From Nothopassalora personata (taxonomy: Eukaryota > Ascomycota > Dothideomycetes > Mycosphaerellales > Mycosphaerellaceae), in contig CM066290.1 of assembly GCA_033816765.1 (NCBI GenBank), positions 2,294,001 through 2,358,000 of the forward strand: a DNA stretch of 64,000 bases, written 5' to 3'. The position numbers and the translations under genes were made by a program. The notes under the pieces were generated by a model. The model searched no databases. It saw nothing but the letters and a program-made list of their open reading frames with translations, and was not told where the DNA came from. This document shows, one piece after another, positions 47,501-58,999 of this stretch (its first letter is position 1; each line of letters starts with the position of its first letter).

Positions 47501-49406
47501 TACTATATAATATTAGAGAGTATACGTCGAGGGCCTACTAAAGTTAACGATTCTTTCTAACTATAAGAATCTTACGTACTTTATAACGACGAAGGAACTA
47601 ACCCGAAGGCAAGCCCGCTAGTCGGAGCTTCTAGGACAATACAAGTTCGAGATTAAATATACTCTAGGAAGAGAGAACGGACGCGCGGATACGCTTAGCC
47701 GGAGAGGCGACTATATAGAAGGAAAAGAACTAGTACAACATAAAATACTTAAGACAAACCCCGACGGAAGTCTTAGTAATAATATAAAGGAATTTAATAA
47801 CATCGTACGAATTCTAAGCGATAAGGAAGAGCAATTCCCTATATCGTAAGGGAAATACTAAGTACCGAAGAAACGAGAAGAAGAGTGTATACGTTAATAT
47901 TACGACGAGCCGATATACGGATATCCTAGAACGATAAAAACAATAGACCTTATATAACGTAGCTTCTTATTCCTATAAATAAGATAGAAAGTGTTACGCT
48001 ATATTAAACGATGCGTATACTACTAATAAAACAAAGCTGCTTAATACGCTAAGTACGGTCACCTATAGTTTAGGACACTACTAACGAAACTATAGGACGA
48101 AGTTACGATAGACTTTATTAGAAAGCTCCTATCTTCGAACGATTAGGTTATAGGCTAAACGTACGACATAATACTCGTTATAGTCGATAGGCTTATAAAA
48201 TACGTACACTTTATTCCTATATTAGAAACATATACTGTAACGGTTAGCTAATCACGTGCGAACAGTGAAAGGCAAAGTGACCGATTGCGCTACCGGCGCG
48301 CAAAAGGCAGTATCTACGGACCGGGGTCCGTAGATTGTTCGCTACTCATTAAGGTTCAACGGTTGCGCAGGCCGTCGCCGGGTCGCCGGGCCGGGCCCGT
48401 GACATATACTATAGAGTAGCTCGGATACCTCGTACTAGATAGGCTAATTGGTACTACGGATTCCTAGAAGTTTTTATTACCGATAGAGACAAATTATTTA
48501 TATCGAATTACTAGAAAACACTTATAGGAACGATCGGAATTAAGCATAAGCTATCTATAGCATATTATCTAGAAACCGATAGATAAACGGAAAGAGTAAA
48601 CTAAACGCTAGAATAATACCTACGGCACTATATTAACTATACGTAAGACAACTAGGTTTTACTATTGCTAATAGTATAGATTGCACTAAATAACTACAAA
48701 TCGGAGATAACTTTAATAACGCTATTCTACGTAAACTTTAGAAAAGATCCTAACCTATTCGGAACACCTAGATCCTACCTATAAGCTAAAAGAGTAATCG
48801 TAACGATAGAGACTCTTAAGGAAGTATATAAAGAAACACGTAAGGCGATTAAAGATGTATAATAAAAGCTGTCTTAGTAACGACAAGATAGTAGAAAAAT
48901 AGCACCTCTACTTAAAGAGGGGGATAAGGTCTATCTCCTTATAAAAAACTTGAGAATAAGAAGATAGACTAAGAAACTAGATTACGTTAAGGTCGGACCA
49001 TTTTTTATTAATAAAGCCGTAGGACTAGTTAACTACCGACTCTAACTTCTACCGGACGTAAATATCTACCTAGTATTCTACATATCTAAACTAGAACCCG
49101 TAGACGCCAAAACACCTTACTAAGAAACGTTTTATTTCGCTCCTAAGGAACTAGATTAGTACATTATAGAAGACATTATCGATTAGGGAACGGAGAACAA
49201 ATACCTTATTAAGTAAAAGAACTATCTAGAAGAAGATGCTACCTAGGAAAATATCGAAGACCTTAGATCCTATTATAACATCGTTAAAAAATACTTTAAA
49301 CGGCTAAAAGACACTAACTAGCTAATACTAGAAGATTAGAAAAAAGACATACTAGACTTGTCCTTAGTAAAGAAATTGAGATAATAGATTAGGAAGCTAT
49401 AGGAGT
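44561..49406 (+). pseudogene. Element A pol, interrupted in integrase
   Basis: RT box Tyr-Ile-Asp-Asp at 46908-46919, RNase H around 47330-47660, integrase from about 47830, interrupted at 48236 by the 169-bp insertion and resumed after 48410. A chromodomain near 49150-49260 reads YIIEDIIDQGTENKYLIK, followed by Lys-Asn-Tyr-Leu-Glu-Glu-Asp. Numerous TAG/TAA stops. The reading frame is otherwise mostly continuous. Confidence 0.82.
48236..48404 (+). mobile_element. 169-bp unmutated GC-rich insertion, possibly a solo LTR
   Basis: Starts tgtaacgg, ends ccgtgaca and is flanked by tatac on both sides (48231-48235, 48405-48409). TG...CA ends, a TGTNACGG start like the gypsy LTRs here and a 5-bp duplication suggest a solo LTR, but no full element with this LTR is in the window. 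A longer direct repeat (acatatact) is an alternative reading that would suit a DNA transposon. It contains a 10-bp-stem palindrome at 48313-48334. No RIP. Confidence 0.55.
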
Positions 49407-49934
49407 CTATACTAAGAGAGTTATTCTAGGGCTCCGCCCCTAAAGCGCCGCCTAGTCGTTCGCGGGCATTTCTAGGATGTCTAGGAACGAGGCTAATAGA
49501 GGCGACACCTCTACCCCCGACGACTACTTAAGAGACGCTAACTCTTTACGCGCCTCTTCCTCCTTAAGCTCCTCTAACTCCCTAGCTACCGCATCGTTAG
49601 TGCGACGCTTAGCTAGCCGTAACTGTTTCCGAAGACGGATCTTACGTATCTTTAGCCGTACCTCCTCTTCCTTAATCCTTTTAAGCTCTAGCTTAAGCTT
49701 ATTGCGCGAATCGCGAAGATACTCCTACTCTAGACAAGAAAGACGTATATCGCAATCCTTACAGCCTTTTCGAATATAGGCCGAGCACTTCCTAAACCGA
49801 GAACCTACAATGCACTTTACTACCGCGCCCGAGGATCGAGACTTTTAATAATTCGTACACGGAGCTATTTTAATACTAGAGGCTTTAGTACCTAGAGCCA
49901 GTCGTTAACGGCGTTTATAGGAGGAAGAAGACAT
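49407..49934 (-). pseudogene. Antisense zinc-cluster gene of element A
   Basis: Starts at the ATG at 49932-49934 (Met-Ser-Ser-Ser-Ser) and reads about 175 codons in one frame with TAG/TAA at several places. Ligand positions 26, 29, 41, 50, 53 and 61 read Cys, Tyr, Cys, Cys, Tyr, Cys, i.e. CX2CX11CX8CX2CX7C: like the element C protein but with a longer first loop. A strongly charged helical part follows (KLKLELKRIKEEEVRLKIR and ELEELKEEEARKEL), probably coiled coil, then an acidic/hydrophobic tail. The plus-strand open frame 49477-49779 is its shadow. Confidence 0.75.
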
Positions 49935-50007
49935 AGTTAACTACTATAGCGAGACGTAATAGTAGCTTATAAAGCTTCGGGACGAAGCTAGGCTAAGAAG
50001 GGGATAG

Positions 50008-50386
50008 TGTTACGGAATAATTCCCGAGGACCCTAGAATTATAGAAAGAGGAACATGCGTAACTAATCCTACCTAAGCGCTTAGGCTTAGGGCGATTAGA
50101 CTGCTCACGCTTAGACTAATTAGACTAATTATAGAGATCTACGAATCTCCTTTATATTTAATAACGCTAAGAACCCCTTATAGCTTCGAGGCGTTTAACT
50201 TACTATTCAATATTACTGTTTAGAATACACTATAACCTAACCTCTACCTTACTGCTACTTAGTCTCTACGAGACAAGATAGCTACTACTTTATCACTCTC
50301 CCTTAACTTCCTATCGGCCCGAGAACAAACCCGATTAAGCTTGTCTTCTTAACTTGTGATATTATTAGGTTATACTAAACCTAACA
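50008..50386 (+). repeat. 3' LTR of element A
   Basis: 379 bp, tgttacgg...cctaaca, preceded by a purine tract (gaaggggatag) and the hairpin at 49973-49989, followed by target duplication cggcg and then the remaining 62 bp of the F LTR. Confidence 0.92.
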
Positions 50387-50516
50387 CGGCGCACGTAATC
50401 CAGTTTACCTAACGACTACGTCTACCGTTATAGCTTCTATCCGATCCGTAATAGATTATAGCGGCCTTTACGATTAGCTAATTAGATAGCTCGGAAGTAC
50501 TATTAACTTTAGATTA

Positions 50517-53500
50517 GGAGGTTATATTTATTATATATCCGAGTTATATTTATTATACACGGGAGAATTTAATTACGTAATTAAATCTTAAAGTCCTACT
50601 ATATCTTCTTACCTTAATAGTACAATAACAATACTATCTATAGACATATTTTTAGTACGGCGGAGTGTTAGAATAATGTATATAATAACATATTCAAAGC
50701 ATATATTAATTAACCGTAGTATTACAATACTATCGTTATAAATTAAGCTCTAAATACACCCCTAAACTCTTACTCCTAATAAGCTATATAGAACCCCTAA
50801 TATATATTTAAATAAGCCTATTACGCGTGTCTATAGCTCCGCTAATAAGAGGGCTAGAAACACCTTTAATAAACGGCTATTTAACTACTATTACGGCGAG
50901 GTAGACGAAAGTAAGAGCGCTACTACTACTAATATTACCTCGGCGGTAGTACGCGTCGCATACCCTCTCCTCGCTACTATCGGTAGTTTTATAGTAGCAT
51001 ACACTCTCCTTACTACTATTAGTACTTTTATAGTAGCGGTCCGCTAACGAAGGGATATAGCGGATTAACGACATACTATTAGCGCTATTACTAAGGCTAG
51101 TATTATAGCCCTTAGTATAGGACGTTAGTAAGCTCTTACCGCATTAGATCGCCTATCTTACCGCGTGTTACTAGCTAAGTAGCGTGTACTATAGTAAGGC
51201 GTATTAGACTACTTAGTAGCTTATCCTTACTACCTTTATTAACTTATTAAGGTATAGTAGCGATAGTATCGTTATTATAACGACCGTTATACTTATAATA
51301 AGCTAAGTAGCTACGACTATCCTTCTTATAGCTATACGCCTTACTAGTATAACGATGTCCGGTAGTTATAGGCTTATAGTTATAGCCCTTCGGTTAGCTA
51401 CTACGCTAACTGCCGTTTACTAAAGTAGTAGGTCGTCCTTTACGTCGAGTAAGCTATCGTGTCGATATCTTACTTCCTAGAGGTAGTATCGCTACGTTAT
51501 TTAGATTAAGACGCTCCGGTCGTGTAGTATTACGTTATGTACTATTCTTACTACTACCTACTTAATGTGTAATCCTACGCCTACGCTTTTCCGTCTTAAG
51601 CTCGATAGCTCGGCGTACTACTTTATTAATAACGCGTATCGTAACTAGTAGTATCTAGTAGCTATTAAAGTCCTTACTAGTTACTAGCTCCTAGGCTTTA
51701 ATCTTAATACATAGCTCGTAGCTATAGGGTATACCGTATATAGTAATAAAGACACTAGTATACACTAGCCGAGTAAATAATAAATTAGAGGGATCGCGTG
51801 CCTAGCGAAGCTAGCTATCCGCTATTACCTTCCGCTGTTTAAGTAATCTTAACCCCTTCGTACTAATAACGCGTACGAGCTTATCGTAGAACCTATTACG
51901 TATAAATACGATAGTAGCTCGGCTCTACACCTTAGCTAGAATTACGTTATATCTATTATTCTAGTGATTATAATATAGCGCTAGCATCTCGAAGAATAGT
52001 AGTAGGTTATAGTAACACGATTGTATCTATGCCTTAAGACCGGCATAGGCGCTCTTCCCTAGTAATGTCGTACGTATACCGTAGTAGAGGATCTTATTAG
52101 TCTATACCTTTATATAGAGTTACTTATAAGGCTACTACTACTTATCTAGATACTTAATAAAGTCTAGCTACTAATTATCTTTATTAGCTCGTACCTGTAT
52201 ATTAGTACGAGCTATATTAAAAGCTTACTTATCGTTCGCTTTGATATACGCGTAATATAGCCCTATTACTTCGTTAATAACCGGCGTATTAATAAACTTA
52301 CTAGATACTAGATCCTTAAGGCATAGGCCTAGCTTATTACGATAGGTACCCTTAACGTCTACTTTCTAATACTAAGTACATAGTATAGTATTAACTTCCG
52401 GAAGTATAAGGCGTAGTAGTGCCTTTATAAGAGCCCTGTCTTAATCGTATAGTAGTAGCGAAGGAAGTTTCATCTTATACTATAAGAATAGCTCTCGTAA
52501 CTACCGTACAACCTACACGTAATTAAACCACTTCTTACTAGGTACGAGGTAGTGTACTACTAGTAGTATAAGTCTATAGCGTATAACTATTACAATACTA
52601 ATAAGCGGCATACTATATCTATTTGTCCGGTACGTAGTATCAATAATAAGAACGTTATAATTGTCCTTTAACACTTTTACCATTACTAGATAAGCGAAGA
52701 ATAGGTACTTTAGCTCTCCTTTAACGAAGTTGTCTTACTACTATTCTTCGTCTATATTAATATCGTTAATACCTTATTCTTCCTTACTATCGTATACTAT
52801 ATAGACCTTATGCCTATACTACAAACCTTCGTAATCTAGCATCTCGAAAACACGCTCTATAATAGTATAGTAGTTTAACTAAATATTACAAAGCCGAGCC
52901 TACTAATTATAGATATCCCTTATAATAAAGACGTTCTTAGAGTCTATATCGATAAACATCTACTTAATTCAAGCTTAGACATGCTTTAGTTCAATACTAT
53001 CTACTTTTGAGTCCTTTAAGAATTGTAATACGGCTTCCTAGCGTACTTGGCGGCGGTGTATAGTAAGACTAGATATATAAATACTAAGGTAATCGTAGTC
53101 CTATTAATTGCTTAATAGTGTCTAACTTCCGCTAACGTAGACACGCCCTATACTATCGACGTAGCGACCTTTATAAGACGTATCTTTAGTAGCTAGTATT
53201 ATAGCGTGTCTATAACTAGTCTTCTTACTCGAGGTATCTACTCGCTATATAGAGCGTAATCCCTTTATATACTTAGAGCTATCGTAACACTATACGTATA
53301 TAGATATCGTACGTAACGGATAGTATTATCCTTTAGCTTCCTTCTACTATTACGAGTAGGCTTAAAGCCGTATGTCTTACTAAATGTATACATCGCGTCT
53401 TTACCTATCTAAAAGCCGGAGAATATAAGCCTATCTTCTTTAATAACCTCCTTAAGATATAGTATACGTAGTCCTTTAGGGTTGTAGTTAGGCTTATCTT

Positions 53501-53995
53501 TATTATCGCTAAAGCCCTTAAATTTAGACTTATTATCCACCTCTTTAATAGGACGTGTTCTATCTAACTAGCGATAGATACGGATAATGCGGGTATCGCT
53601 CTAGGAGGTATCGATAGCTAGGTCTTCGAGAAAAGAGTCTTTATAAGATAGCTACTTAAAAGTGTATATATTGTATATGTCTATAGTAAGATCTACCTAC
53701 TTAATGTCGCTATTAGAGAGGTTATCAATATTAGCGTATTCGTTGTCTATATTAGATAGGCGGGACGATTATAGCGAGAATACGCATTTTAATAGGTGTA
53801 GGAGATAGAGTAGGAGAGGATTTATAACATTAGAATAACCTTATTCTCGGAGCTATTCCGGCCTACGTAGATTTAAGAAAGTGCGAGTATATACTATTAC
53901 TACCTAGCCGGCGGAACCCCGGCCTAGCTTAGGAAACTAAGATTTATCCCGTGTATAATAAATAAAATCTACCTATATAATAAATATAATCCCCC
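50517..53995 (-). mobile_element. Mutator-like DNA transposon (MULE), RIP-mutated
   Basis: Imperfect terminal inverted repeats of about 50 bp (50517-50567 and 53946-53995), both with 'ttatatttattata' and 'tttattatacacggg' blocks. Flanking 9-bp repeats tttagatta (50508-50516) and ttgagatta (53996-54004) differ at one base. Nine-base duplications are typical of the Mutator superfamily. It is inserted in copia G' a few bases from element F. Confidence 0.75.
50880..53790 (-). pseudogene. MULE transposase remnant
   Basis: On the minus strand a long frame with RIP stops includes, near 52590-52680, LIIDTTYRTNRYSMPLI, which matches the first catalytic-Asp block of MULE transposases (Asp codon at 52639-52641). 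Further on, near 52430-52460, is a YD.DRALIKALL stretch that resembles the second catalytic-Asp block. Upstream near 53000 is an FLKDSKVDSIELKH segment typical of the N-terminal part. The transposase would excise and reinsert the element. It is inactive here. The plus/minus short open frames within 50877-51074 are not separate genes. Confidence 0.65.
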
Positions 53996-54004
53996 TTGAG
54001 ATTA

Positions 54005-57000
54005 GTATAAAAATTAAGCTAGCTCTTTAGGTTAAGGCTAGTATAGCTCTTACCTAAGGAGGAGTTATTAGTAGGCATTTTAGTATATAGGCTACTAAGA
54101 CTATTACTACTAAGCTAGTTCTTCTACCTAGTTATAAGGGTTTTAGTATCTAGGCTAAGCTGATTCTTCTATCCCCTCGGCCTATAATGTCTCGTAGTAA
54201 GCTATATATAGCTTATAGTATTATCCTAGCTTATCAGCCGGTTCTACTATTACTATTTCTTTAATACGCGTAGTATACTCTACTGTTAGTATAGAGAGGC
54301 TATATAACGTAGTCTTATTAAAGAGGACGTTCTTTACCCTTATAATTCTATCTTTAGATAGATTCTATATTTAATAGAAAGAAGTAGATTTATATCTAAC
54401 TAGCTATCTAATAAGAGCCCGTTCTTTAAGCTTCTTAGTCTTACTTAGTTAATCTAGACTATATATATACCTAGGCTAGATATCTATATACTACTATATA
54501 CCTAACGTTTAGTATACGGTCTACTACTAACATAAAGGAAGTCTTCTACCCTTTCGATTATATTAGTAAACTCTAGAGGATATAGTATCCTACTACTATA
54601 TACTCTAGCTATAACTTCTTAGGTAGATTAGTATAGATTCGTATTATACCTACTATTATAATAATAAGGATACTACCTCTTAATACTAGGTTCTACTATA
54701 GACTATAGTCTATAGTAGGTCGCTAAGTAATATTATTACTATTTATTACTAAGTAGTAGATAGTACTAATAGCTAACTTATTATTGCTATATAAGTATAT
54801 AAACTTACGCTTTAGAAAGTCATTAAAGCGTAATAGGCTATTAAAGTATAATAGGACTAAGTATTAGTCCTAACTTTTAGTAGTAACCTAGAAGTATCTA
54901 TAGGAATTTAGATTATAGGAGTAGAGTAGCTAGCGGTCTCTATTATAGATAGGCTTAAATTAAGCTATGTCTATTGCTATATACTTATAGGGTATAATTA
55001 ATCTAATAGGCTATACCCTATTATAAGTTTATAGGTCTTAGCTAATTTGTAGACTCTATAATAGGTAGAAAGTAGGATCTTAGGTCTATTATTAATAGTT
55101 ATTCCCTTAACTCTAAGCGGTAGTTAGTTCATCTATTTAGTACTAATATAGCCTAAGAGCTTACGTTATTTAGGGATCCTACTAGATGTAGCTATACCTT
55201 ATATACCCCTAGTACTATTCATAACTACTATAACCGTACAGTTAGGCTAAATAGTCATATCGGCCTTACTAATTGTAATAATAAAGTACGCTATATAGTT
55301 ATCTTAAGTTCTCTTTAGTAGGATACGTCTATTAGGACTTAATAGCTATAAGTAGACTAGAAGTAATCGAGGTAGTATAACTACCTTAAACGGTGAATTA
55401 CTCTTATAGGGACAATTATGTTAGAAATTACTACTATAGGGATTATTATGTAAAAATTACTCCTATAGGGACTTATAGGGATGCTAAATTACTACTATCG
55501 GGACACATTATAGCAATCTTCATTTTTTGTACCTATAACATAGTTAACTATTGTTTCTATAGATGCTAAATACACTATAGTGTAACGATGTTACTCTAAA
55601 TGTCGGCTCTTAACTATGTATCCGTATTATATGTCTTAGATAAGCCCTATCTTACTTATTGTATTGTTCTTACTTCCCGAGCTACTCTTTACCTACTCGC
55701 AACTTATATAAGCTACGAGCTACGAGTCGTTAGTATTATATACTTGTGTAAGCTAGTAGAGTATATTAAATGACAGTAGTACATAAAGAAGTCGTAAAGA
55801 GCGACTGCTATAATATGTCCCTATAGTAGTAATATAGCATCCCTATAAGTCCCTGTAGGAGTAATTTTTATATAATAATCCCTATAGTAGTAATTTCTAA
55901 CATAATTGTTCCTATGGGTGTAATTTATCGCTACTTTAAAGAAGGGAATTATACTAGTAGGGCAATATAGATCTATTATTTTACAATTATTATACTATAT
56001 ACTATTAGTACGTCTATACTACTAGACTCTAGCTACCTCTATATAAGTATATAAAATAATATTTATATAAAACCTAGGGTAATGAGTAATATCTAATAGG
56101 GTAGATAGATATCTCTATATAGTTATAATAAAGTTCTTAAAGTACTTCTTCTACTACTTAGTATACTAATCTTTAGTAGATGCTTACTAATACTTATTAC
56201 ATTATATAAGATAAGACTACTATAGCATTTATCCTTAGGCTTACTTATAATATTCTAGTATCTCTTTAGTCTATTCTTACTATTACTATTATTATTATTA
56301 GGCGTGTTAACCTTCTTAGTCTATATAGGAGTTCTATTTATTATTCTCTATTAATTTCCTTATTACTTAGTGGGTTCTACTAGTTCTACCTTAGCGGAGG
56401 ATTTATTAGTAAAGGTCGCGAAGGTAGATTAGTAGTATAGTAGTATAGTATCGCGTACCTACTTAAGATATTACTTAGTAAGCTTACTAAGTAATAGATA
56501 GTCCTAGTTACGCTTCTATTTACTATATAGAGAAGCTCCGTAGCTAGGTACCTACTTCTATATAGCGAGTAGGAAGTACCTACTAAGATTATTATATTTA
56601 GTATAGTTACATTTAAGCGTTTTATCTTATAATACTAACTAATCTTAATACTAATTATATATCCTTCGGGCCTAGCTCTTTTAAAGCTTAGAGAACTTAG
56701 GTTTAACCTATATCTTTCGTAGTATATTATCTAGTCTATACTATTCTTTAGTACTAAGTACTTACCTCTAAGGGTAGGTTTACTATATATAAGTTCTTAG
56801 CCTAGCTTAGTTATTATTCTAATTAGGTAAGTTCTTAGCCTAACTTAGTTATTATCCTAATTAGGTAGGTAACTACCTTAGACCTCGTAGTAATAAAGAT
56901 ATTATACGTCTACTATCTATAAGATTAATCTATATCTAATAGTTATAGATTAATAAGCTCTTTATTAATAGCTATAGTATCTAGTGCATTATATACTAAT

Positions 57001-57620
57001 TATATCTCCTTAAATGATAGTTATACTAGTTCTATTAGTTTAGTAACCGCTAGCTAATAAGGATCTATATATTTCTACAAATTAAGAGACTTAGTAAAGA
57101 GCTCTAACTAACGATTAAATTTGTCCTATTAGTTATAGCTCTTAAGAATAATAGTACCTACTAGTAGTACTCCAGTAGATGTATTAGTACTAGCTATATT
57201 TATATCAAATCGGCCCTCTAGTAGAAATTTCCACATAGGTCTACTAGGGTAGTGTACTATACTAGGGTATATAGTAGGTAGAATAAGGTAATATCCTATT
57301 ACTTTAGTTTTAAACAATATAAGGTCTATAAGAGTCTAATTAAATGCACGTAGTAAATTAGTAAGCACTTCCTAGGCTTATAACTATCGTGTTATAGGTA
57401 TTAATTAGTAAGCTAATTTTTTAGTTAAATTATTTACTTACTTAGGCTTATATATTAGTTAGTTAAAGGACTAGTTTGAAGTAGACTATATATTATATAT
57501 ATCTATCTAAGACTATATATACTTAAAAAGAACAGGTGTAAGTAAATAACTAATCTTATTACGTGAATGGATCTTAAGCTTTCAGTCTAATTAAAAGCCT
57601 AATTGCACTAGATCGTAACA
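54005..57620 (-). mobile_element. Copia G' (minus orientation), oldest element of the stack
   Basis: Collinear with the right copia G copy from about 39230 to 42571: RT-proximal linker, integrase, gag, then the LTR at 57385-57620 (236 bp, ending ...gatcgtaaca), preceded by the complement of the primer-binding site (ggcttataac). It is more AT-rich and more mutated than G, so it is probably older. The MITE at 55391-55930 interrupts the integrase/protease part. Leftward it continues at 50454-50516 and 26813-27032. Its 3' LTR was not found. Confidence 0.7.
55391..55930. mobile_element. 540-bp MITE with about 130-bp terminal inverted repeats
   Basis: Left TIR about 55391-55520, right about 55801-55930, with blocks such as 'attactactatagggattat' in both and roughly 90% identity by eye. 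The TIRs contain an internal motif 'atta.t.ctatagggac' repeated four times. Flanks ctaccttaaa and ctactttaaa (10 bp, one RIP-type difference) are target duplications of Mutator length. No coding capacity. The central 280 bp keeps CA/TG and looks less mutated than its surroundings. Confidence 0.8.
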
Positions 57621-58001
57621 GTTCTCCGTAGGTCTACTAATAGATAGGAAGAGATATATATCTCTATAGTATAGAGATAGGTATATATCTCTATAGTAAT
57701 AATATAATATCTACTCTAAAGACTAAATACACGTAGTAAATTAATAAGTACTCGGGCTTATAACTAACGCGTTATAGTATTAATTAGTAGGCTAATCGTT
57801 TAGTTAAATTATTTACTTAGTTAGGCTTATACATTAATTAGGTAAAGGACCCGTTAAGTAGTAGATAGTATATTATTATTATATCTATCTTCGAGTATAT
57901 ATATTTAAAAGAATAGGTATTAGTAGATAACTAATATAGTTACGTAATTAGATTCTAAGTTTTAAGTCTATTTAGTAGTCTAATTATACTAGACCGTAAG
58001 A
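57385..58001 (-). repeat. Two copia G'-type LTRs in tandem
   Basis: 57385-57620 (236 bp) and 57765-58001 (237 bp) are diverged copies of one LTR in the same orientation. The 144 bp between them resemble the leader that follows the first LTR (both have 'aggtctacta' and a primer-site complement gcttataac). Either a second element's 5' end abuts the first, or LTR plus leader was duplicated. Confidence 0.65.
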
Positions 58002-58780
58002 CTTACTATAGTATTATTATATAAGTACCTACTAATGTTATAATTAATAACCTTATATATACTATATAATTTAGGAAGAATATAACTTTATTATAGCTAG
58101 TATAGTATACGGACTTATACCTCTTATAGCCTAGTATAAGGATATTAAGACGCTAAGGCTTATAGATATTAATATTATACACTATAGTCTAATAGTAGTA
58201 GGTAAGAAGTATAAGCTAGAAGTAGACCTAAATTTTTTCTTACTAAGGTAGAGAAGTAATAGTAGATACGAGCTTAATATTATATGTAAGAATTAGAGCG
58301 CTAACTCGCCTTTAGATTAAACCTATATAAAGAACAATAAAGATAATAATTTTATATAAATATCTACTTAAGTAAGGATATATCTAAGGACTAGTAGAGG
58401 TGTATAAAGACGATTATCTTTAAGAGAAGGTAATATAATTAGAATTAGAATTATAGACGAGAGAGCTAGGGCTACGCTAGCGTAAAAACATATATTATAT
58501 TATCTATAAAACTCTCCTAAAACGCTAAACGCTAAACAGATCCTAGAACTAAAGACAAATAGCCGTTCTCTCTACTCCTAATACTCGGGAAATCTTAGCG
58601 CTAGAGCCGTCTACGCACGAAGTATAGCTAAAGTCTACTAGTACTAGGTAACTGACCGAACTAAGCGTTACGGGTCGTTCGTCTCTATAGTAATGTTAGT
58701 AAGCTTACGCGTAGATTACTACTAGAGGAGCTCGAGGAAGCGGCTATAGCTTACTTTAAGCTTAAGGCGGCAAGGGCGAG
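58002..58780 (+). other. AT-rich region with a possible decayed reading frame
   Basis: Around 58370-58780 a plus-strand frame broken mainly by TAG reads charged, helix-like sequence (VEVYKDDYLQEKVIQLELEL) and runs towards the minisatellite. I recognise no family. The first 370 bp show nothing. Confidence 0.3.
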
Positions 58781-58786
58781 GTAGTA

Positions 58787-58975
58787 GTACTTGTACTAGT
58801 GCTACTTATACTAGTGCTACTTATACTAGTGCTACTTATACTAGTACTACTTATACTAGTACTACTTATACTAGTACTACTTATACTAGTACTACTTATA
58901 CTAGTACTACTTATGCTATTACTACTTATACTAGTACTACTTATGCTAGTACTACTTATACTACTAGTGCTTCTA
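58787..58975. repeat. 15-bp minisatellite
   Basis: About twelve copies of acttatactagt(g/a)ct with few changes. It creates an artificial Leu/Val/Ile frame on the plus strand (58799-59107). On the minus strand the same array would encode Ser/Thr/Ile repeats that could be the tail of the frame at 59000-59880. Confidence 0.85.
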
Positions 58976-58999
58976 GTACTCCTAGTACTACTAGTGTTA

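Larger units (their letters stand above)
38884..48416 (-). repeat. Right arm of the inverted repeat
   Basis: Complement of 28880-38238; the same 9359 bp once the 169-bp insertion at 48236-48404 and its 5-bp duplication are removed. It contains copia G (minus), F gag start and LTR piece (minus), and element A up to its integrase (plus). Confidence 0.92.
43000..50386 (+). mobile_element. Element A: Ty3/gypsy chromovirus with antisense gene
   Basis: 7387 bp; 5' LTR 43000-43402 (403 bp), 3' LTR 50008-50386 (379 bp), target duplication cggcg on both sides. Matched LTR type and target duplication show that this copy, not the left arm, is the original insertion. The LTR length difference is one 24-bp tandem unit (ttagactaattagactaat-type). 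Heavily RIP-mutated. Confidence 0.92.
27033..50453 (-). mobile_element. Element F: gypsy element expanded to 23.4 kb by nested insertions and an inverted duplication
   Basis: The 3' LTR (382 bp) is at 27033-27414. The 5' LTR is split by element A into 42680-42999 (320 bp) and 50392-50453 (62 bp), together again 382 bp. Target duplications are gattg (27028-27032) and gatta (50454-50458), which differ by one RIP-type change. Copia G sits in its gag start. Between its pol 3' end (to about 28879) and its gag start lies the large inverted repeat, which replaced most of its own gag-pol. The orientation is fixed by the antisense gene and purine tract next to 27414. Confidence 0.85.

Noticed and set aside
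28880..48416. Inverted repeat as a pure assembly error
   Set aside because: Not excluded, but outer parts differ, a 169-bp insertion is in one arm only, the loop is asymmetric and element F's LTR and target duplication fit around it; kept as a finding with a long-read check.
58787..58975. CRISPR-like array
   Set aside because: Direct 15-bp tandem repeats without unique spacers; organism is a eukaryote.
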